Source: Azadirachta indica
Taxonomy: Eukaryota > Streptophyta > Magnoliopsida > Sapindales > Meliaceae
Assembly (NCBI GenBank): GCA_022749755.1
Contig: CM040442.1
Span: forward strand, 9,026,457-9,090,456
Direction of reading: 5' to 3'
Length of the DNA: 64,000 bases
Below the pieces are notes generated by a model. It did not search any database. It was not told the DNA's origin and saw only the letters and a program-made list of their open reading frames with translations. Position numbers and translations under genes: made by a program. Below, piece after piece: positions 12,834 through 25,900 of the stretch (position 1 is its first letter; the number at the start of each line of letters is the position of its first letter).

Positions 12834-15800
12834 ATGAATTTAATCGAGACTAATACGGTTGATAATTCTGCAAGTGTTAACGATAATGATGTAGATAATA
12901 TTATTCAATTAGAAGAGGATACTAAAAAAAATTGGCTTAGAACACAATGAAAAACACAAAATAGAGGTTACTTTAGAAGTTTGGATATTATTTGAAAGAT
13001 TGCTAATATTTGTCCAAGTACTAGTGGTACAAGTAATATGAAAAAAACACATAACTGTTTGTCTTAAATTGATAATGTCATATAATCTTAGGCATATGCT
13101 TATAGATCATGCTTTAGGCTCTATATCAATTTGTGTTCCTAAATTTGATAATAATGTGAACTTATTGTCTAATGCTTTAGTGATGTGTGACTTATCTTTT
13201 CAATTTGTTAAGTACGAGGGTATTAGAAAAATTCATCAATATTTAGAAAAAGAAGTGCCACTAATAACTACAAACATTGCAAAATCATATGTGTTAGGAG
13301 TTTCTAATAGAATATCCTTAACTTTTAACTTATAGACTTCCATTATTACATATGTTTATTTGCGTTTGACTGTATATTTTGTTGATAGAAAATGGACACT
13401 ACGGAAAATGGTGTTAAATATTGCAACATGTTACCTACACGTAATAAGATTTGTTTAATTGATAATCATTGATATGTGATTGGAGTATTGAGAAAAGAAT
13501 GTTTTATTGAATTTAGATAATACTTCAAGTAATGATATTTGCGTTCAAATATTACAAAAAATCAATTGAAAATTAAAATAACATTATTGTCTTATGGAGA
13601 TTTTTTGCATATTCATTGTTATACACATGTTATCAATTTGATAGTTCAAAAAGAATTAACAAAAATAAAGGTAGAAGTAGAAAAATATTGTGAAAGTGTG
13701 AAATATATCAAAAGGTCATAAATTAGAAAACAAAAAATTTTGAAGTGTATTAGCCAAGTGTCTGTAGATAGTAAGAAATTATTAAGATAAGATGTTCTCG
13801 CACATAAGATGGAATTCAATTTTCTTATGCGTGAAAGTGTTTTGTATTGTAAAAAGATTTGGATTCAGTTATGGTCTTTTATGTTCTGAACTTTTAAAGA
13901 TCCATTGGCATGTGGCATGACTTAAAATGAAAGGTTAAGATGATTTTCAAAAAATTTATCAATTAATTCTAAAATTATTTTTTTTCCTTCCAATACAATG
14001 AATTATTGTGGTTAATTAGTAAAATTTTTTAAAATGCAATCTCAACTTTTCATTTGAAGTCATGTATGTATTAATGGATTCTTAAAAGTTTAAGATATAA
14101 GAAAAAATGACCAATACCCCCATTGGGTTTAGTCTAATTAACCAAATCCCTTTACATTTTAAACTTACTTGTTATATCCAACTAATAATTTTATTAACGA
14201 TAAAATTCTAAATTTTAAGTACAATTACTAAAATAATTTTATATTTAAATGATATTCAATATGTGGGTCCTATTTGATGATAGTCCCACACATAAAATAT
14301 AAATCCATAAGCAATAATTTAGATATGATAATATACTCTTTAATTATATATATAATAATATATTTTTTGTTAATATTATTTATTTATTTTTTTAACCAAT
14401 TTTATTTTTATACTTTCTCTCTTTTTCGTTTGCATTATAAACACTAATTTTTTTATTTTTATGCATAGTAAATATTTTTATGTAATTTAATATTAAAAAA
14501 GACCAACAATTCAAGAAACCCTAATTAAGCTTCCAACTACAACTCCTCACTCTTTTCCCAATTCAGAAGCCATTTCTCTTTTCTTATCCCAAATCCTTCT
14601 AAAACAATAATATAATTTTGGGCTTCTACCTTTGTTGATGCTATAACTTAATCATTCATAGTACACAAAAACAAAAATTTAGAACATTTTTAATTCAATA
14701 AAAAATTGATAAAACAAAATGTCAACAATCCAAATCCTTTGAAATTAATGATGATAGAGAGATTCAATCTAGCAATCCAGCAATAAAAAAATTTAACAAC
14801 GTGGGTTTTGGCTGGGAAGTTAATGGTGGTGAGGGTAACCATTGTTGCCTTCTAAAATTCTCCTAAATTTTTTGCCGATGAATTTGGTATTATTCCAAAT
14901 CACAGTTTGGTATTACTCCTAAAGAAAAGGGTTGTGTCATTGGATAGACGGTTAGCACCACCAGCACCATTATCTCCTTCGATGATTGGAACGACTATTG
15001 GGAAGAAAGGGTGGGGGATAATGCAGGTGGAAGAAGAAGAAATGTTAGGGTAGTGTTTTAGGGATTAAGGGATTAATTTATTATTTTTGTATTTATTTTA
15101 TTATATATTTTATTTATAAATTACAAAAAGAAAATAATATTAATAAAAAATTAAATTTTAATATTTTTATTAATATTTTTTTTTTTTTTATTTTTATAAT
15201 GTTAAAAGACAAATTTATCCATAAAAGTTTAATTTGACCATTAATCAATTAACAATTAGATGTAAGTCGTAATCTCTAAGAACATAGAAAGGATTTGGTT
15301 AATTGTACTAAACCTGAGAGGGATATTAGTCATTTTCTACGATATAAAAGACCAAAATTGGATCCAAATTCATTATAAAAATATTTTTTGTCACTTACAA
15401 TTGTATGACTCTAATTATAAGCACTATCCTTCTAAAGATGAGTGAAAAAAGTAGAAAAGATTAGCAAATTCTTGTATGTTTTTTATAAGATCACTTGCAT
15501 TTTTTTTTACCAAAAAATACCCTAATTCAAATTTATACTTTCTTAAAATGCTTGTCGCCTATGTGACTTTGAAACAAAATAAGAAAAGTAAGGATGATTA
15601 TAAGAAAGATTTCGCAGTAAAAATAGTGGCCAAGTTTTTGAAGTATTGGTCCAAATTTTCTATTTTCTTAGCAATTGCTGTTATCTTAAATCTTTGATAT
15701 TAGATGTCATTTATCGAGTTTGCATAAAATAAAGTTTATGGTCAAGATTTAGCATGTTTGAGATAAATTGTTTTTTTGTTCAATTATTATGTAGTTAATT

Positions 15801-16303
15801 CACTTAAATCATCTTTCATGACCACATCTATCATTTCTACCGAAACTCAACATGCTAATTTAAATATAACATGTGATAATAAAAGCGTGGATATATTAAA
15901 GATGAAATCCATAATTATTTATTATATTTAAAATAGTTAATTGTTTGCTTATAACTTGTATATAACACGTATGTAACTATATTTCTTGTAAGAATTTGAT
16001 CACTTTGAGAATATGAGTTATCATAATTGTATTCAAAAGATTTAATTGGAGCTTTATTTGGATGAACCACAAGTAGATAGAAATGTTAATTTGGACATTT
16101 TAAAACATTTGGAAAGGAAACGAGTTTCATTATTATAACCTTGCTTCCATGGCTCGTGATATCTTAAGTATTTTTATATCAATTGTTGCATTTGAATCAA
16201 TTTTTAACATTGGTGGTCGAGTGCTTGATCAATTTCAAAGTATGCTTAAGCTAGATATAGTGAAGGCATTAGTTTGTACAAGAATTGGTTATTTGGGATG
16301 GTA
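12834..16303 (+). pseudogene. hAT transposase (RICESLEEPER type) pseudogene, split by an insertion
   Basis: The plus strand carries decayed blocks of a hAT transposase in order. After an acidic N-terminus (from 12834), a block at 13070-13330 contains QFVKYEGIRKIHQYL. Then comes HIHCYTHVINLIVQ (about 13600-13650), followed by ESVKYIKRS. Next is a decayed LDVxTRWNSTYLML block near 13795-13840. After the insertion at 14101-15338, the frame resumes with YPNSNLYFLKM and KFLKYWSKFS (15500-15690). The C-terminal dimerisation block (SMARDILS, FNIGGRVLDQF, ALVCTR) is at 16150-16295. Frameshifts and stops are many. Confidence 0.88.
14101..15338. mobile_element. Inverted-repeat (MULE/MITE-like) element inserted in the hAT gene
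   Basis: The left end GAAAAAATGACCAATACC and the complement of the right end (AGAAAATGACTAATATCC) match. Similarity continues through GGTTTAGT and AATTAACCAAATCC for about 50 bp. The flanks read AAGATATAA on the left and ACGATATAA on the right, a 9-bp target-site duplication with one mismatch, as expected for Mutator-like elements. Transposase homology stops at the left end and resumes after the right end. The ~1.2-kb interior has no recognisable coding sequence. Confidence 0.75.
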
Positions 16304-16631
16304 ATTGAATTTTCTATATAATTGCTTTAAATTTTTTTTAATTGCTTATAAGTTATAATATTTATAATTTGTTTTTGTTATTGTTATAGAAAGCACTATG
16401 CCAAATTGGATGACTTTGCTAGAGACATAATAAACTTGGACATTACTACTAGTACTTCATTTTCAAAAAATTGTACAATTTTTAGTGGTTCTTCATAAAT
16501 CAAGATAGCCAATATGTTTGATCTATTGTAGTCTCATTTGACTTTGTTTTTTTTTCATCTTTTCTTACATACTTATACTTATTTTAAAATTTTGTCATAG
16601 GTATTTTAAATCCAAACTTAAGCCTATAGAT

Positions 16632-16881
16632 GATGATATTGTTCATGATCTTAGTTGTTACTTGTGGGAATTTATATTTGAGTTTGTGGAGGATGATATT
16701 GTTTATGTTGTCATTTATCACTCAAGAGAATTTATATTTGAGTTTATGGATGATGATGTTATTGTTTATGTTGTTATTTATGACTTGGAAGAATTGAGAT
16801 GTGAGTTCTGTTATTAGTTGCTTATGGATGATGATTTATATTGTTATTTATAACTTAGGAACATTGATATTTGAGTTTTTC
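16632..16881. repeat. 60-bp degenerate tandem repeat at the 3' end of the hAT element
   Basis: Four units begin GATGATATT or a close variant at 16632, 16692, 16752 and 16830, so the first two steps are exactly 60 bp. Each contains TTGTTTATG-like and TTTGAGTTT blocks. The first three units stay open in one frame, giving an acidic ~20-residue repeat. Confidence 0.75.
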
Positions 16882-17140
16882 TACTTACTTAAAATTTGAA
16901 TGAATGGACTTTATTGCATAGTTGGTCAGAATAGATTGTTATGATTTTAGTTTGTTCTTTATTACTTTTGTTAAAATTTAATCTTGTTTTAGACAAATAA
17001 ACATGTCTTAAATGAATAATTGTGTTAAAACAATAAAAGTATCTAAGCAATTTGTATCTAAACAAATAGGTTATATTCAGATTTAAAAAAATAAACAAGT
17101 CATACTCAAATTTTAAAATATTGACGCAAATAATAAACAA

Positions 17141-17224
17141 ATCATATTTATGTCACACGAAAAATAAACGAATCGTATTCATGTGACAAAAATATGATTC
17201 TTTTATCCAAAATTGCCACCCTTA
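17141..17224 (+). repeat. Likely 3' terminus of the hAT element
   Basis: Subterminal AT-rich motifs of the type AAACGAATCGTATTCATGTG end in ATTGCCACCCTTA, the usual terminus of RICESLEEPER-type hAT elements. Similar subterminal motifs near 11810-11880 (TTTATTCGTTTAAA, GGATAATCGTGTC) suggest the 5' end is around 11.8 kb, but I could not fix it or find the 8-bp duplication. Confidence 0.5.
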
Positions 17225-17333
17225 ATTTGTACACTATCTTTTTTTTTTTTAACTTATAATTAAAAGATGTCATACTTTATGCTTGCAAGGAATACAAATT
17301 AGTTAGATAACTAAATGATCAATTTTTTAAACT

Positions 17334-18133
17334 CTGTTGTAGGAGAAACCTACCCAATCCATGTGCCAAATCGTGATTGCTTGATCGCTTATATAGACTT
17401 GATCTCTATTGATAGGCTTTGATATTGCTAATCCTCTAGATCCAAATTGAGCTTTCACATCCCTTTATAAATTACAAGGAGTCAAGCCCATCACATCTCT
17501 TGGATTGCATTAGGTGGCCCAAGAGTCATGATGTTGTAAGCTTAAGAGATAAGCTTAGATTTTTCTAAAGGGATCTGTTGTAAGCTAATCTTATTCTATT
17601 ACAAATCGATATCATACACTATATAAACCCATGAATTCACATTAAAAAGAGGACATTCTAAAAAGCATCACTAAGGTCAAACCTTTCATCAAGCCCAGAA
17701 TCTCATCTTTGAAGAGTGCCCTTCCTTTCGCAGCAACACTTATGAGTCTGGGCTTACCTTTGGGTAGTTATTTGTTGCCTAAGTGGGCTTACCTTGGGTA
17801 GTTATTTGTTGCCTAAGTCAATGAGTCTGGGCTTACCTTTGGGTAGTTATTTGTTGCCTAAGTGGGCTTACCTTGCGTAGTTATTTGTTGCCTAAGTCAA
17901 CCATAAACATGACCCTATCATCCTATTGTCTCTTCTGCATTAACTGGTTGTTAAACTGATTATTTGGTTGTTAAATTGATTATTTTAGCCACCAAAGTCA
18001 CTTTGTTCGTAATTTTAGTTCGTCAATCGCAATCAGTTATATTGAATACTGTCACGAGTAAGTCTCTTCAATATCGACTTGATTTCTTAATAATTGCAAT
18101 TTATTATTAACCCATTGTGTTTCTTTACATTGG
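17334..18133 (+). repeat. Possible solo or truncated LTR
   Basis: A block of more balanced base composition begins TGTTGTAGGAG. It contains a promoter-like ACTATATAAACCC at ~17620 and ends TTTACA just before TTGGTACTGGGAA, which resembles a gypsy primer-binding site. No partner LTR or coding region is seen, so the call is tentative. The 79-bp tandem duplication lies inside it. Confidence 0.35.
17742..17899. repeat. 79-bp tandem duplication with internal sub-repeats
   Basis: Two copies (17742-17820, 17821-17899) starting ATGAGTCTGGGCTTACC differ at one base (CTTGGG versus CTTGCG). Each copy has two similar halves of 43 and 36 bp sharing GGGCTTACC and GTAGTTATTTGTTGCC, so the motif occurs four times. 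Confidence 0.95.
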
Positions 18134-18139
18134 TACTGG

Positions 18140-19140
18140 GAATAACTTACTCTCATATACTGTAAATTCATAATTTGTGTTCCATACTTTTTAAGTATTT
18201 TTCATGTACAGAAGTGACAACAGGTAATAGTAGTAGATATTTTTGTTCAACTATAAACTAATCTCTTAAGGTTGCAACATTACGAGCCTCGGACCACCAA
18301 GTGCAATCCGAAAAACGTAGTCGACTTTACTTTCTGTGACTTATAATCGGAATATGAAAGCTTAATTTAGATCTAAAGGTTCAGCAATATTGAAGACCAC
18401 CGATAGCAATACCAAGCCTGCACTAGGGATCGACCAATCACGATTTAATGCGTGGATTGAGTAGATTTTTTCTATGCGAATAAGGATCATAAGGATTTGC
18501 CTCAAATAAAGTAAATTAGAACAATGTGATAAGGAATAGAGCACGGAATAGAAAAAGATTAATTTTTATTTTACTAATAAGGTGGAAAATAATTTAGTAT
18601 TTTCCAATCCTACCCTACCTTTGCTCATGTTATTTTTAAAATAAATATTATATATATGGACAATATTTAATAAAAAATTTTATAATTTATAATTTTTTAT
18701 CCTATCAAGTGATTAATTTTATATGTATAATATAATTATTATTTATCAATAATATTATAATATATTTATGATATTTTTAATTAGTATTTAATATAACTAA
18801 ATAAGCAAATAGAAAAAATAAGTAACAACGAGGGATTTATTCTCTACACAAAGATTCTCTATTCTTACTGAATTAAATTTATTAAAAAATATGATAAGAA
18901 ATAAGGATCAAAACAAAAACCGGATGGAAAGCATGGAAGGTCTCCGACCCTATTCCATACCATCCTATCGTCATCCTATTATATTGTCCTCACAAAAATG
19001 GGGACCTATATGTTACTAATAACTAAAGTATATTCTTTTTTGTGTTTCTTCAAAACGTAGGGACTAATTTATTAATAATGTAAAATGTCGTGTTAATATA
19101 ATGAAAGTACACAGAACCCCATTATTATTCCACTTTTAGC
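18140..19140. other. Intergenic; promoter side of the GATA gene
   Basis: No gene is seen. The sequence is AT-rich with a less AT-rich patch at 18270-18450. The last few hundred bases should contain the GATA gene promoter, but I see no convincing TATA box. Confidence 0.5.
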
Positions 19141-19386
19141 ATGAAAGCCGAAATTTTGACCAGAAAGATTAAAAAAAAAAACCAGCTATCTCCACGCACC
19201 GCCACCTCGAATCAATCAATCTCCTTCTTTCTCCCAGGCTTAATCTTCACCGTTGATTTTCCATCTCTGCGATCCTCATCCGACGGCCAGGAAATCATCT
19301 TGTCTGATCTCGCCTTCGCTCTCTCTGGCGATTTAATTCGTAGCTGGATTTCGTATTCCGGCTTTGATTCATCGTACAATCGTATG
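19141..19386 (+). other. Probable 5' untranslated first exon of the GATA gene
   Basis: A C-rich, less AT-rich leader (CCACCGCCACCTCG onward) ends at a good donor, CGTATG|GTACTG (19386/19387). An intron then runs to an acceptor before 19987, with candidates near 19861 and 19947. A 5'-leader intron is common in this gene family. Several short upstream ATG frames lie between 19915 and 19960, and whether they are transcribed depends on the acceptor used. The open frame 19141-19434 does not resemble a known protein. Confidence 0.55.
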
Positions 19387-19986
19387 GTACTGCAATTAAA
19401 TTTTCATTTTGGTTTAAGTTATGGCGTATTCTAGAGATGGTTGAGTAATTTAAATTAAAGGATGGAAAAGTAATTCTTTTGATTTTGTTCAGCAGCTAAA
19501 TGCTATAAGTTTTTACATATGTTTTTAGCTTAAATCGTTTTGTTTGGTTGCCGAGAAACTTTGGAAAATTGTAATGGAAGCCAATTCTTTTTTCTTCTGA
19601 ATGCAAATCAAATTTTGAATGAAATACCTTAAGTTTGTCAGTTGTCTAATGAGATCAAAAGAACGAAACTTTATGATTTGAGAAAACTTTCCTTCATTGT
19701 CTTGGTAAACAAGCAGAGTCATAAGTTCACGAAGTTGGAAGTGGCTGGTAGGCAAAATAAATTTGGTTGAAACGAAAAGAAAAACTTTATGATTTCCGAA
19801 TATAATTGTATACTCTTGTTTTTTTCTCTGTTGCCAAACTATTTTTGTTTACTTAATTAAGGAATGATAGATTTTGGATAAATTGAGGGTGAAAGCAGCT
19901 TATACTGCATCCATATGCATGTGTACTTTTGTTCATGAATTTAGATAGGGATGGTCTGAAAAACTTTGTTATGTCATGTTTTAAGC

Positions 19987-22900
19987 ATGGAAGATAGGAT
20001 GGACGGAATGCATGGGAGTGATGCTCAAGTGCAAATGAGTGATGGGCAGCATTCGATGCATCATATGAATTATGTGCAAGAGCATGAACTGCATCATATG
20101 AGCGATGGGAATGTGATGGATGGTGAGCATGATGATGTAAATGGTGTTGGAGGAAGTGAGGCTGTGGAAGGGGATGCGCCATCTGATCCTGGGAGTCTTT
20201 CTGATAATCGTGGCAGTGGTGATAATGGAGACCAGCTAACTTTGTCTTTCCAGGGTCAGGTTTATGTGTTCGATTCTGTTTCACCCGAAAAGGTGATTTT
20301 TGGTTCTCTTGAATTAGTATACTTTGAACTGCCATTACTTGATTGCCTTGTTTGATTGTTTGAGCTATGCTTGTGTAGCTTGAAGGACGCTGAGATTATT
20401 TGCATAAATGTAATTTGAATGCTTTGAATGTTGTTACAAACAGTGGTATTCTATGTGATGTTTTAATTGAATATGATGTGTTCCATTCAACATTCTGAAT
20501 CAAATAAATGCAATATGGTTTAATTTGCAAGCTAATTTGATTAACTTCCATAGGGTGTGCTAACTAGCCAATATATCAGTTGCATAGTGCTGATTCTCAG
20601 AATACATAAACTGTAATCTCATTTTCATATCTACTTCTTTTACGCTTGTTATATTAAAAGAGTTTATTAACAGAAGCCATTATTATTGATTACAGTTTTC
20701 CCTAATTAGGGATCTATGATTGTTGACCTAATTTTGAAAAACTCTACATTAATCATTATAACAAAATGCAAGGTTTTACACTAAATTAGGTAACCAACTG
20801 GTTAAATCAAGCCCTTCCTTTCTGAACTTTTTAATTTGTCATCATTACATCTTGACTGGTAGATAGAAATTGAGGACTACTTTACCACTAAGCTATTAAT
20901 AAACTATAGAAGATTAGATCTCAATATTACCAACTTATGACCAAAATGAGCTTCTCTTAAATCTTGTTACTTCTGTGGGGTTACATGCCTTGTTTCACAT
21001 CTGAACTTGTCTCTGTTACATTATATTCCATCCATATCTCTACTGTGATTTGCACCTTTTTTCTCCTGCACCTGTTTTTTGAAATTCTTAATCTGATGAA
21101 AATTCATGCTAGAGTTTTGGAATCTTATCTTCACAATTTTTGGTGAGGGGGGGATTATCTATTGAGCTTGTTGATTGTTGAAAGGACGGTGCGGGTGTTT
21201 TTGAGATACTAATAGAAAGTTATTTCTAGAAAATTCTGCCTCTTTGCATGATGGTGCATTTGGAATGAGGAATTGGGGTAGCTTTTGATTTTTTAGTTAT
21301 GTGTTCATATGATGTGATTCCACCTTTTTAGGTGCCTTTTTGAATTTTTTCTTTTTGAAGTTTTCTGTCGAAGGTCTTTTTTCCCCACACATCTTTTGTA
21401 GATCTTTTTGAATTTTTATCCAGTCCAAGCTAATATGAAAATGGGGGATAGGGTGCAGCATCTTTCATTTTTCTTAAATAAACTCTGTTGGAAAGTTAAG
21501 TGTGTTATTAGATTGTTTAATGTTCCTTTTGAAATGGAACTTTTCCTTGCTTGAAATGGAAAATTTATGCAAAGATGGCTTTATGTTGCTTCCTTCTTTA
21601 TAGCTAAATTTGGTGCTTATGGTTTATTCTTCTTTATGGTATATCATCATAGAGAATGGTTATAGGTCTGATCTTTTTTGCACATCTTTTGCAGGTTCAA
21701 GCTGTACTTTTATTATTAGGCGGGCGAGAAGTACCTCCAACCATGCCTGCTATCCCAATAACATCTCATCCTAACAACCGGGTATTAGTTGACCTGAATA
21801 ATTGACTCATTAATATTCTTCTGTCTTTTTCCATTATTTTTCTAACCAATCATCGAATCAGGGTCTACCTGGTACTCCACAACGGTTAAGTGTCCCACAG
21901 AGATTGGCTTCATTGATTAGATTTCGTGAAAAGCGGAAAGAGCGAAACTTTGAGAAGAAAATCCGTTATACAGTCCGCAAAGAAGTAGCACTTCGGTAAG
22001 GAATCTGTCCTCATCATAACTCTTAATTCTTTATATTGATGAGGAAGAACAAATTAACACAATCCACAAATAATATATCAATGATTAATATATATTTTTG
22101 TATTGAGTTATTTTGTTCTTCTTCATTGATTGGAGATTAAAGGCATGCATTTATTTTGAGGATCATCCATTCTCTAGTACTATTATGCTATTACACACCA
22201 ATTTATAGCTTGATAATGATAGAGATGCCCAATAGCTTTTGTTATTATTCTGCATTTAACTCCTACATTCAGGTAGGATGCAAACCATGCCCACGTAAGT
22301 AATATGACTTTGGACAATTTCAATTTTTTTCTTAACTAGAAAATTTACTCATTCCTTTTTCTCCCTCTTGGCTTTCCTTTCAATAAGCAATGGCTTTTGT
22401 TAAAGCTTAGATATTATTGTTTGGGCCCTTACCTTCACGTTTAATAAGCTTTTAAGTCAGGTGGTAACTCAACATGGTATCAAAATATGTTTCATCTTTT
22501 AATCTTGTGTTTAAATATCGTTGAACACCAATAATTATTTAAATTATAATTCACAAAGGGAAGTGGCCAGCCTATGTTTAATATTTGTATCCATGTGACT
22601 GGCCCAAATGAACTAGGCTTGCACATGAGGGTGATTGTTAAAGCTTAAATATTGTTGCTTGGGCTCTTCTGTTCAAGCTTAAGTTTTAGGTCAAGTTGTA
22701 ACTCAATAATTTTCATTTCTAGGTTATAGTCCCTCTTAGAAGATGACATTATTGTCTGTCAAAGTTTTCTGAATTTCTTTGCAGATTTTAGACAATAAAA
22801 GAAAAGGTGAAGATGTAAGTTTGCTTTGAACCAGTTATAGTCCCTCTCCCCACCCCCACCCCAGCAATGGCCAGAAACCACCCAACAATAAATTGAACTG

Positions 22901-25900
22901 ACAAATATCAGGCTATGAATTTCCTTTATTGTTGAAAATTTGCATATATTTGGTGAGAGGTCTTTCATTAAAGGCATCCTCAATTCTGGCTGACCATATT
23001 TACCAGTTGTCTTTAAATTTCTTTAATAGTACCTTGACAACGAATTACCAGCTATCAATTTAGATTGTCTTGCCCAGATTGATAATGAATTCCTTTCCCA
23101 GCTATCAATTTAAATCTCTTTACATTATCTTTAACTTGTCTTATTATGATATGAGTTGCCTTTCTAACCTCCTTGATATGCATATTTCCTGTCCTTGGAC
23201 TAATATGGAGGGTGACATGTAATGCGAGAGCGATAATTAGAGCATGTTGTTCTAAAGTTCATCCTGGCTCCTCTTTATCTTTCATTTTCTTTCTTTCTTT
23301 TTCTTCACATTCCAGGCTGAGTGCATTCTAGGCTTAGTATATTGTGTTATATCACCAACACTAGAAGGAAAAAAGAGAATAAAAATTCCCAAAGGGATCC
23401 TGTTTAATGAAAAGTAACTGATATGTTTAGATAGCATTTATTAAAGTTTTCTAGATTTGATTTGGTGGAGGAATTGAGAAGCTTCTAATTTGAGGACAGT
23501 TGTAGATTGAGTGATCTGTTAGTCCATGGATAGGAGAGACCTTATGTGAGGAAAAAATTCTTTAGGCTCTGCTTGTTATAATAGAAATTACATTATGGTG
23601 GATCAGTTTACTATGCTATTACGTCTAGAATGTTTGCTATTACATCAATAGAAATTAAGTCAATCTGGGCCAGCTTGGCATGTTGTTTTGGTATCTCATC
23701 CAGTGGCTATTGATTCCCTACACCTTCCCTTATTAGAGTGTGATGTCCTTAACTGTTGAAATTCTAATAGAATTAAAATTATTTTGTCGTCCTAAGGATG
23801 TGGTTGAAAATATCATATAGTAATCAGCAAATTTTTGTTGTAGCGATGTTGAAGAATCCCATAAGGCTTTTCAGTCTGTGAGTTTGTGATACTCTTGAAG
23901 AAGTAATAGTTGGCATTTACTGATGTATGGTAAGAATAGAAAGTTATAATTGGAAAGTTTTTGAAATATTTGGGGGCTATGGTATGCTACTACAAATTAT
24001 TGGACCAGATATTCCCCATTTTTGTCGTAGTAGTCCAAGTGGCAAAATAATTATGGTACGATCTTGTAGGGGTTCAGTCCTTGAAACTGCATTTGCAACT
24101 TAAGATTTTACTTTATTTCATTGTGTTTCATAGTTCTGCATCTTGACTTTGACTAAAGATTTAATATTTAGCAAGCATTGAATAGGAGGAGCTAATATTA
24201 GCATTATGGCACATTTGGACATTGATGCAGATATGCAACACACACACAAACACAAACACACACACACACACACAAAAGTGCACTCAAAAGATCCAGTTAT
24301 TGTGCCAATTGTCATCCAGAAATATTATGTGAGTGAAGCTCATAAATTTTGTGAACAGTTTTTGTTTTTCTTTAAGCTAAAGTTTGGATTATGGGAATTC
24401 TTTTTCTGCTCTTTGTATTTTTTATAACTGACTGCCTGCCAATGGAATTCTGATGCTGTAATAGCAAGGCAGTGATCCTATATTTCCTCTTGATCACCTT
24501 TTTTGTTGCTTTAATAGGATGCAGCGAAATAAAGGTCAGTTTACTTCTGTAAAGTCCAATAATGAAGATTCTGCATCAGCAGTTTCAAGCTGGGGGTCAA
24601 ATCAGAGCTGGGTTGGAGATGGCAATGGATCCCAAAATCAAGAGATTGTGTAAGTCAACATTTTCTTCTTGATATTTAGTAAAAGTTAAATGCAACTCAT
24701 TTTAGTTATTTTTGAAATCTTTTTTAATGATAAATGTAAATTTAGTTTTCTGTTGATCTAGCAACATTTGAGACATAGTAGAATCATATTTGGGTTTGAT
24801 AGAGGTGCTTAAAGCCCTCTGGGAGGGGAAGGCAGGCCCTAAAATATTCAGAAGTTCCAAAGAACAAAATAAAGATTTCAGAAGATTTTATTGGCCTAAT
24901 ATAACCAAAAAAATATAAGTTAGGTGATTGTGTTGCGAATTCTGGCACAGTAAGTGCACATGGAACAATATATCCTCAGAGAATTGGGGCACTTATTGAA
25001 AACATTACGATCTCCATTGAGTTGTGAGCGAATTCTGTGGAACCTTAATCTCTACTTGTATTTAATGCAGTTGGTTCCATATCACCAAAAAATTGAAAAC
25101 ATTATGATCTTTATTGAGGTGCAAGCAAATTCTGTGGAGCCATAATCTCCCTGTGTATTTAACCTAGTTGGTCTCGTATCACCAAAATTCCATCTACATG
25201 AACTGTCCATATTGATCAATTCCGTACAAGTATGAAATTTCATGATTTCTAATGTTTACCTTAATGTGTCAGTTGCCGTCACTGTGGTATCAGTGAGAAG
25301 TCGACACCAATGATGCGACGTGGACCTGAAGGACCAAGGACCCTTTGCAATGCCTGTGGACTAATGTGGGCAAACAAGGTAAAATGTCAAGCACTTGTAG
25401 ATGTTTCATATGGCTGCATTATATTTATATTGTGCTTGCACCAAGTATTATCTCTTATCTAATCTCTAAAATTGGTAATATTAAATTGTGTTTGTAAACA
25501 AACAACTAACAAGGTAATATGTCAAATGACCTTAAATTCTTCGAACTATGTTGCCTGATATGGGATACGGTCGTACCTTGTTGTACAAGGGATTTGTTTC
25601 GCCATTGCATGTCAACATATTCTATCGACTTCTTCATTAAATATTTATTGATGACTTCCTCATCAACATTTTTACGGAATATTTTGTTAGTTATGTGGAT
25701 ATGCATGTTCAAATTTCTGCATCTGTAGCTTTTTTGTGTATCAATGTAGATGGATGGACATGAATAACCAGGAAGCAAGTGGGAATTGGAACATCTCTGT
25801 ATGAATGAACTGTAAGGATTCCGAACTATCAAAATTCGTGCATAAGATGGTAGATCCAATAATGTTAATGATCTGAAGAATTGTGTGATCTATTAGCTCC

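Noticed and set aside
19141..19434. 97-residue plus-strand protein starting at 19141
   Set aside because: Covers the probable 5' leader and runs into the first intron; no family resemblance.
19853..20335. 160-residue His-rich minus-strand frame
   Set aside because: Shadow of the first coding exon of the GATA gene.
24118..24427. Open frames on both strands over 24.2 kb
   Set aside because: They are created by the CA microsatellite in a GATA-gene intron.
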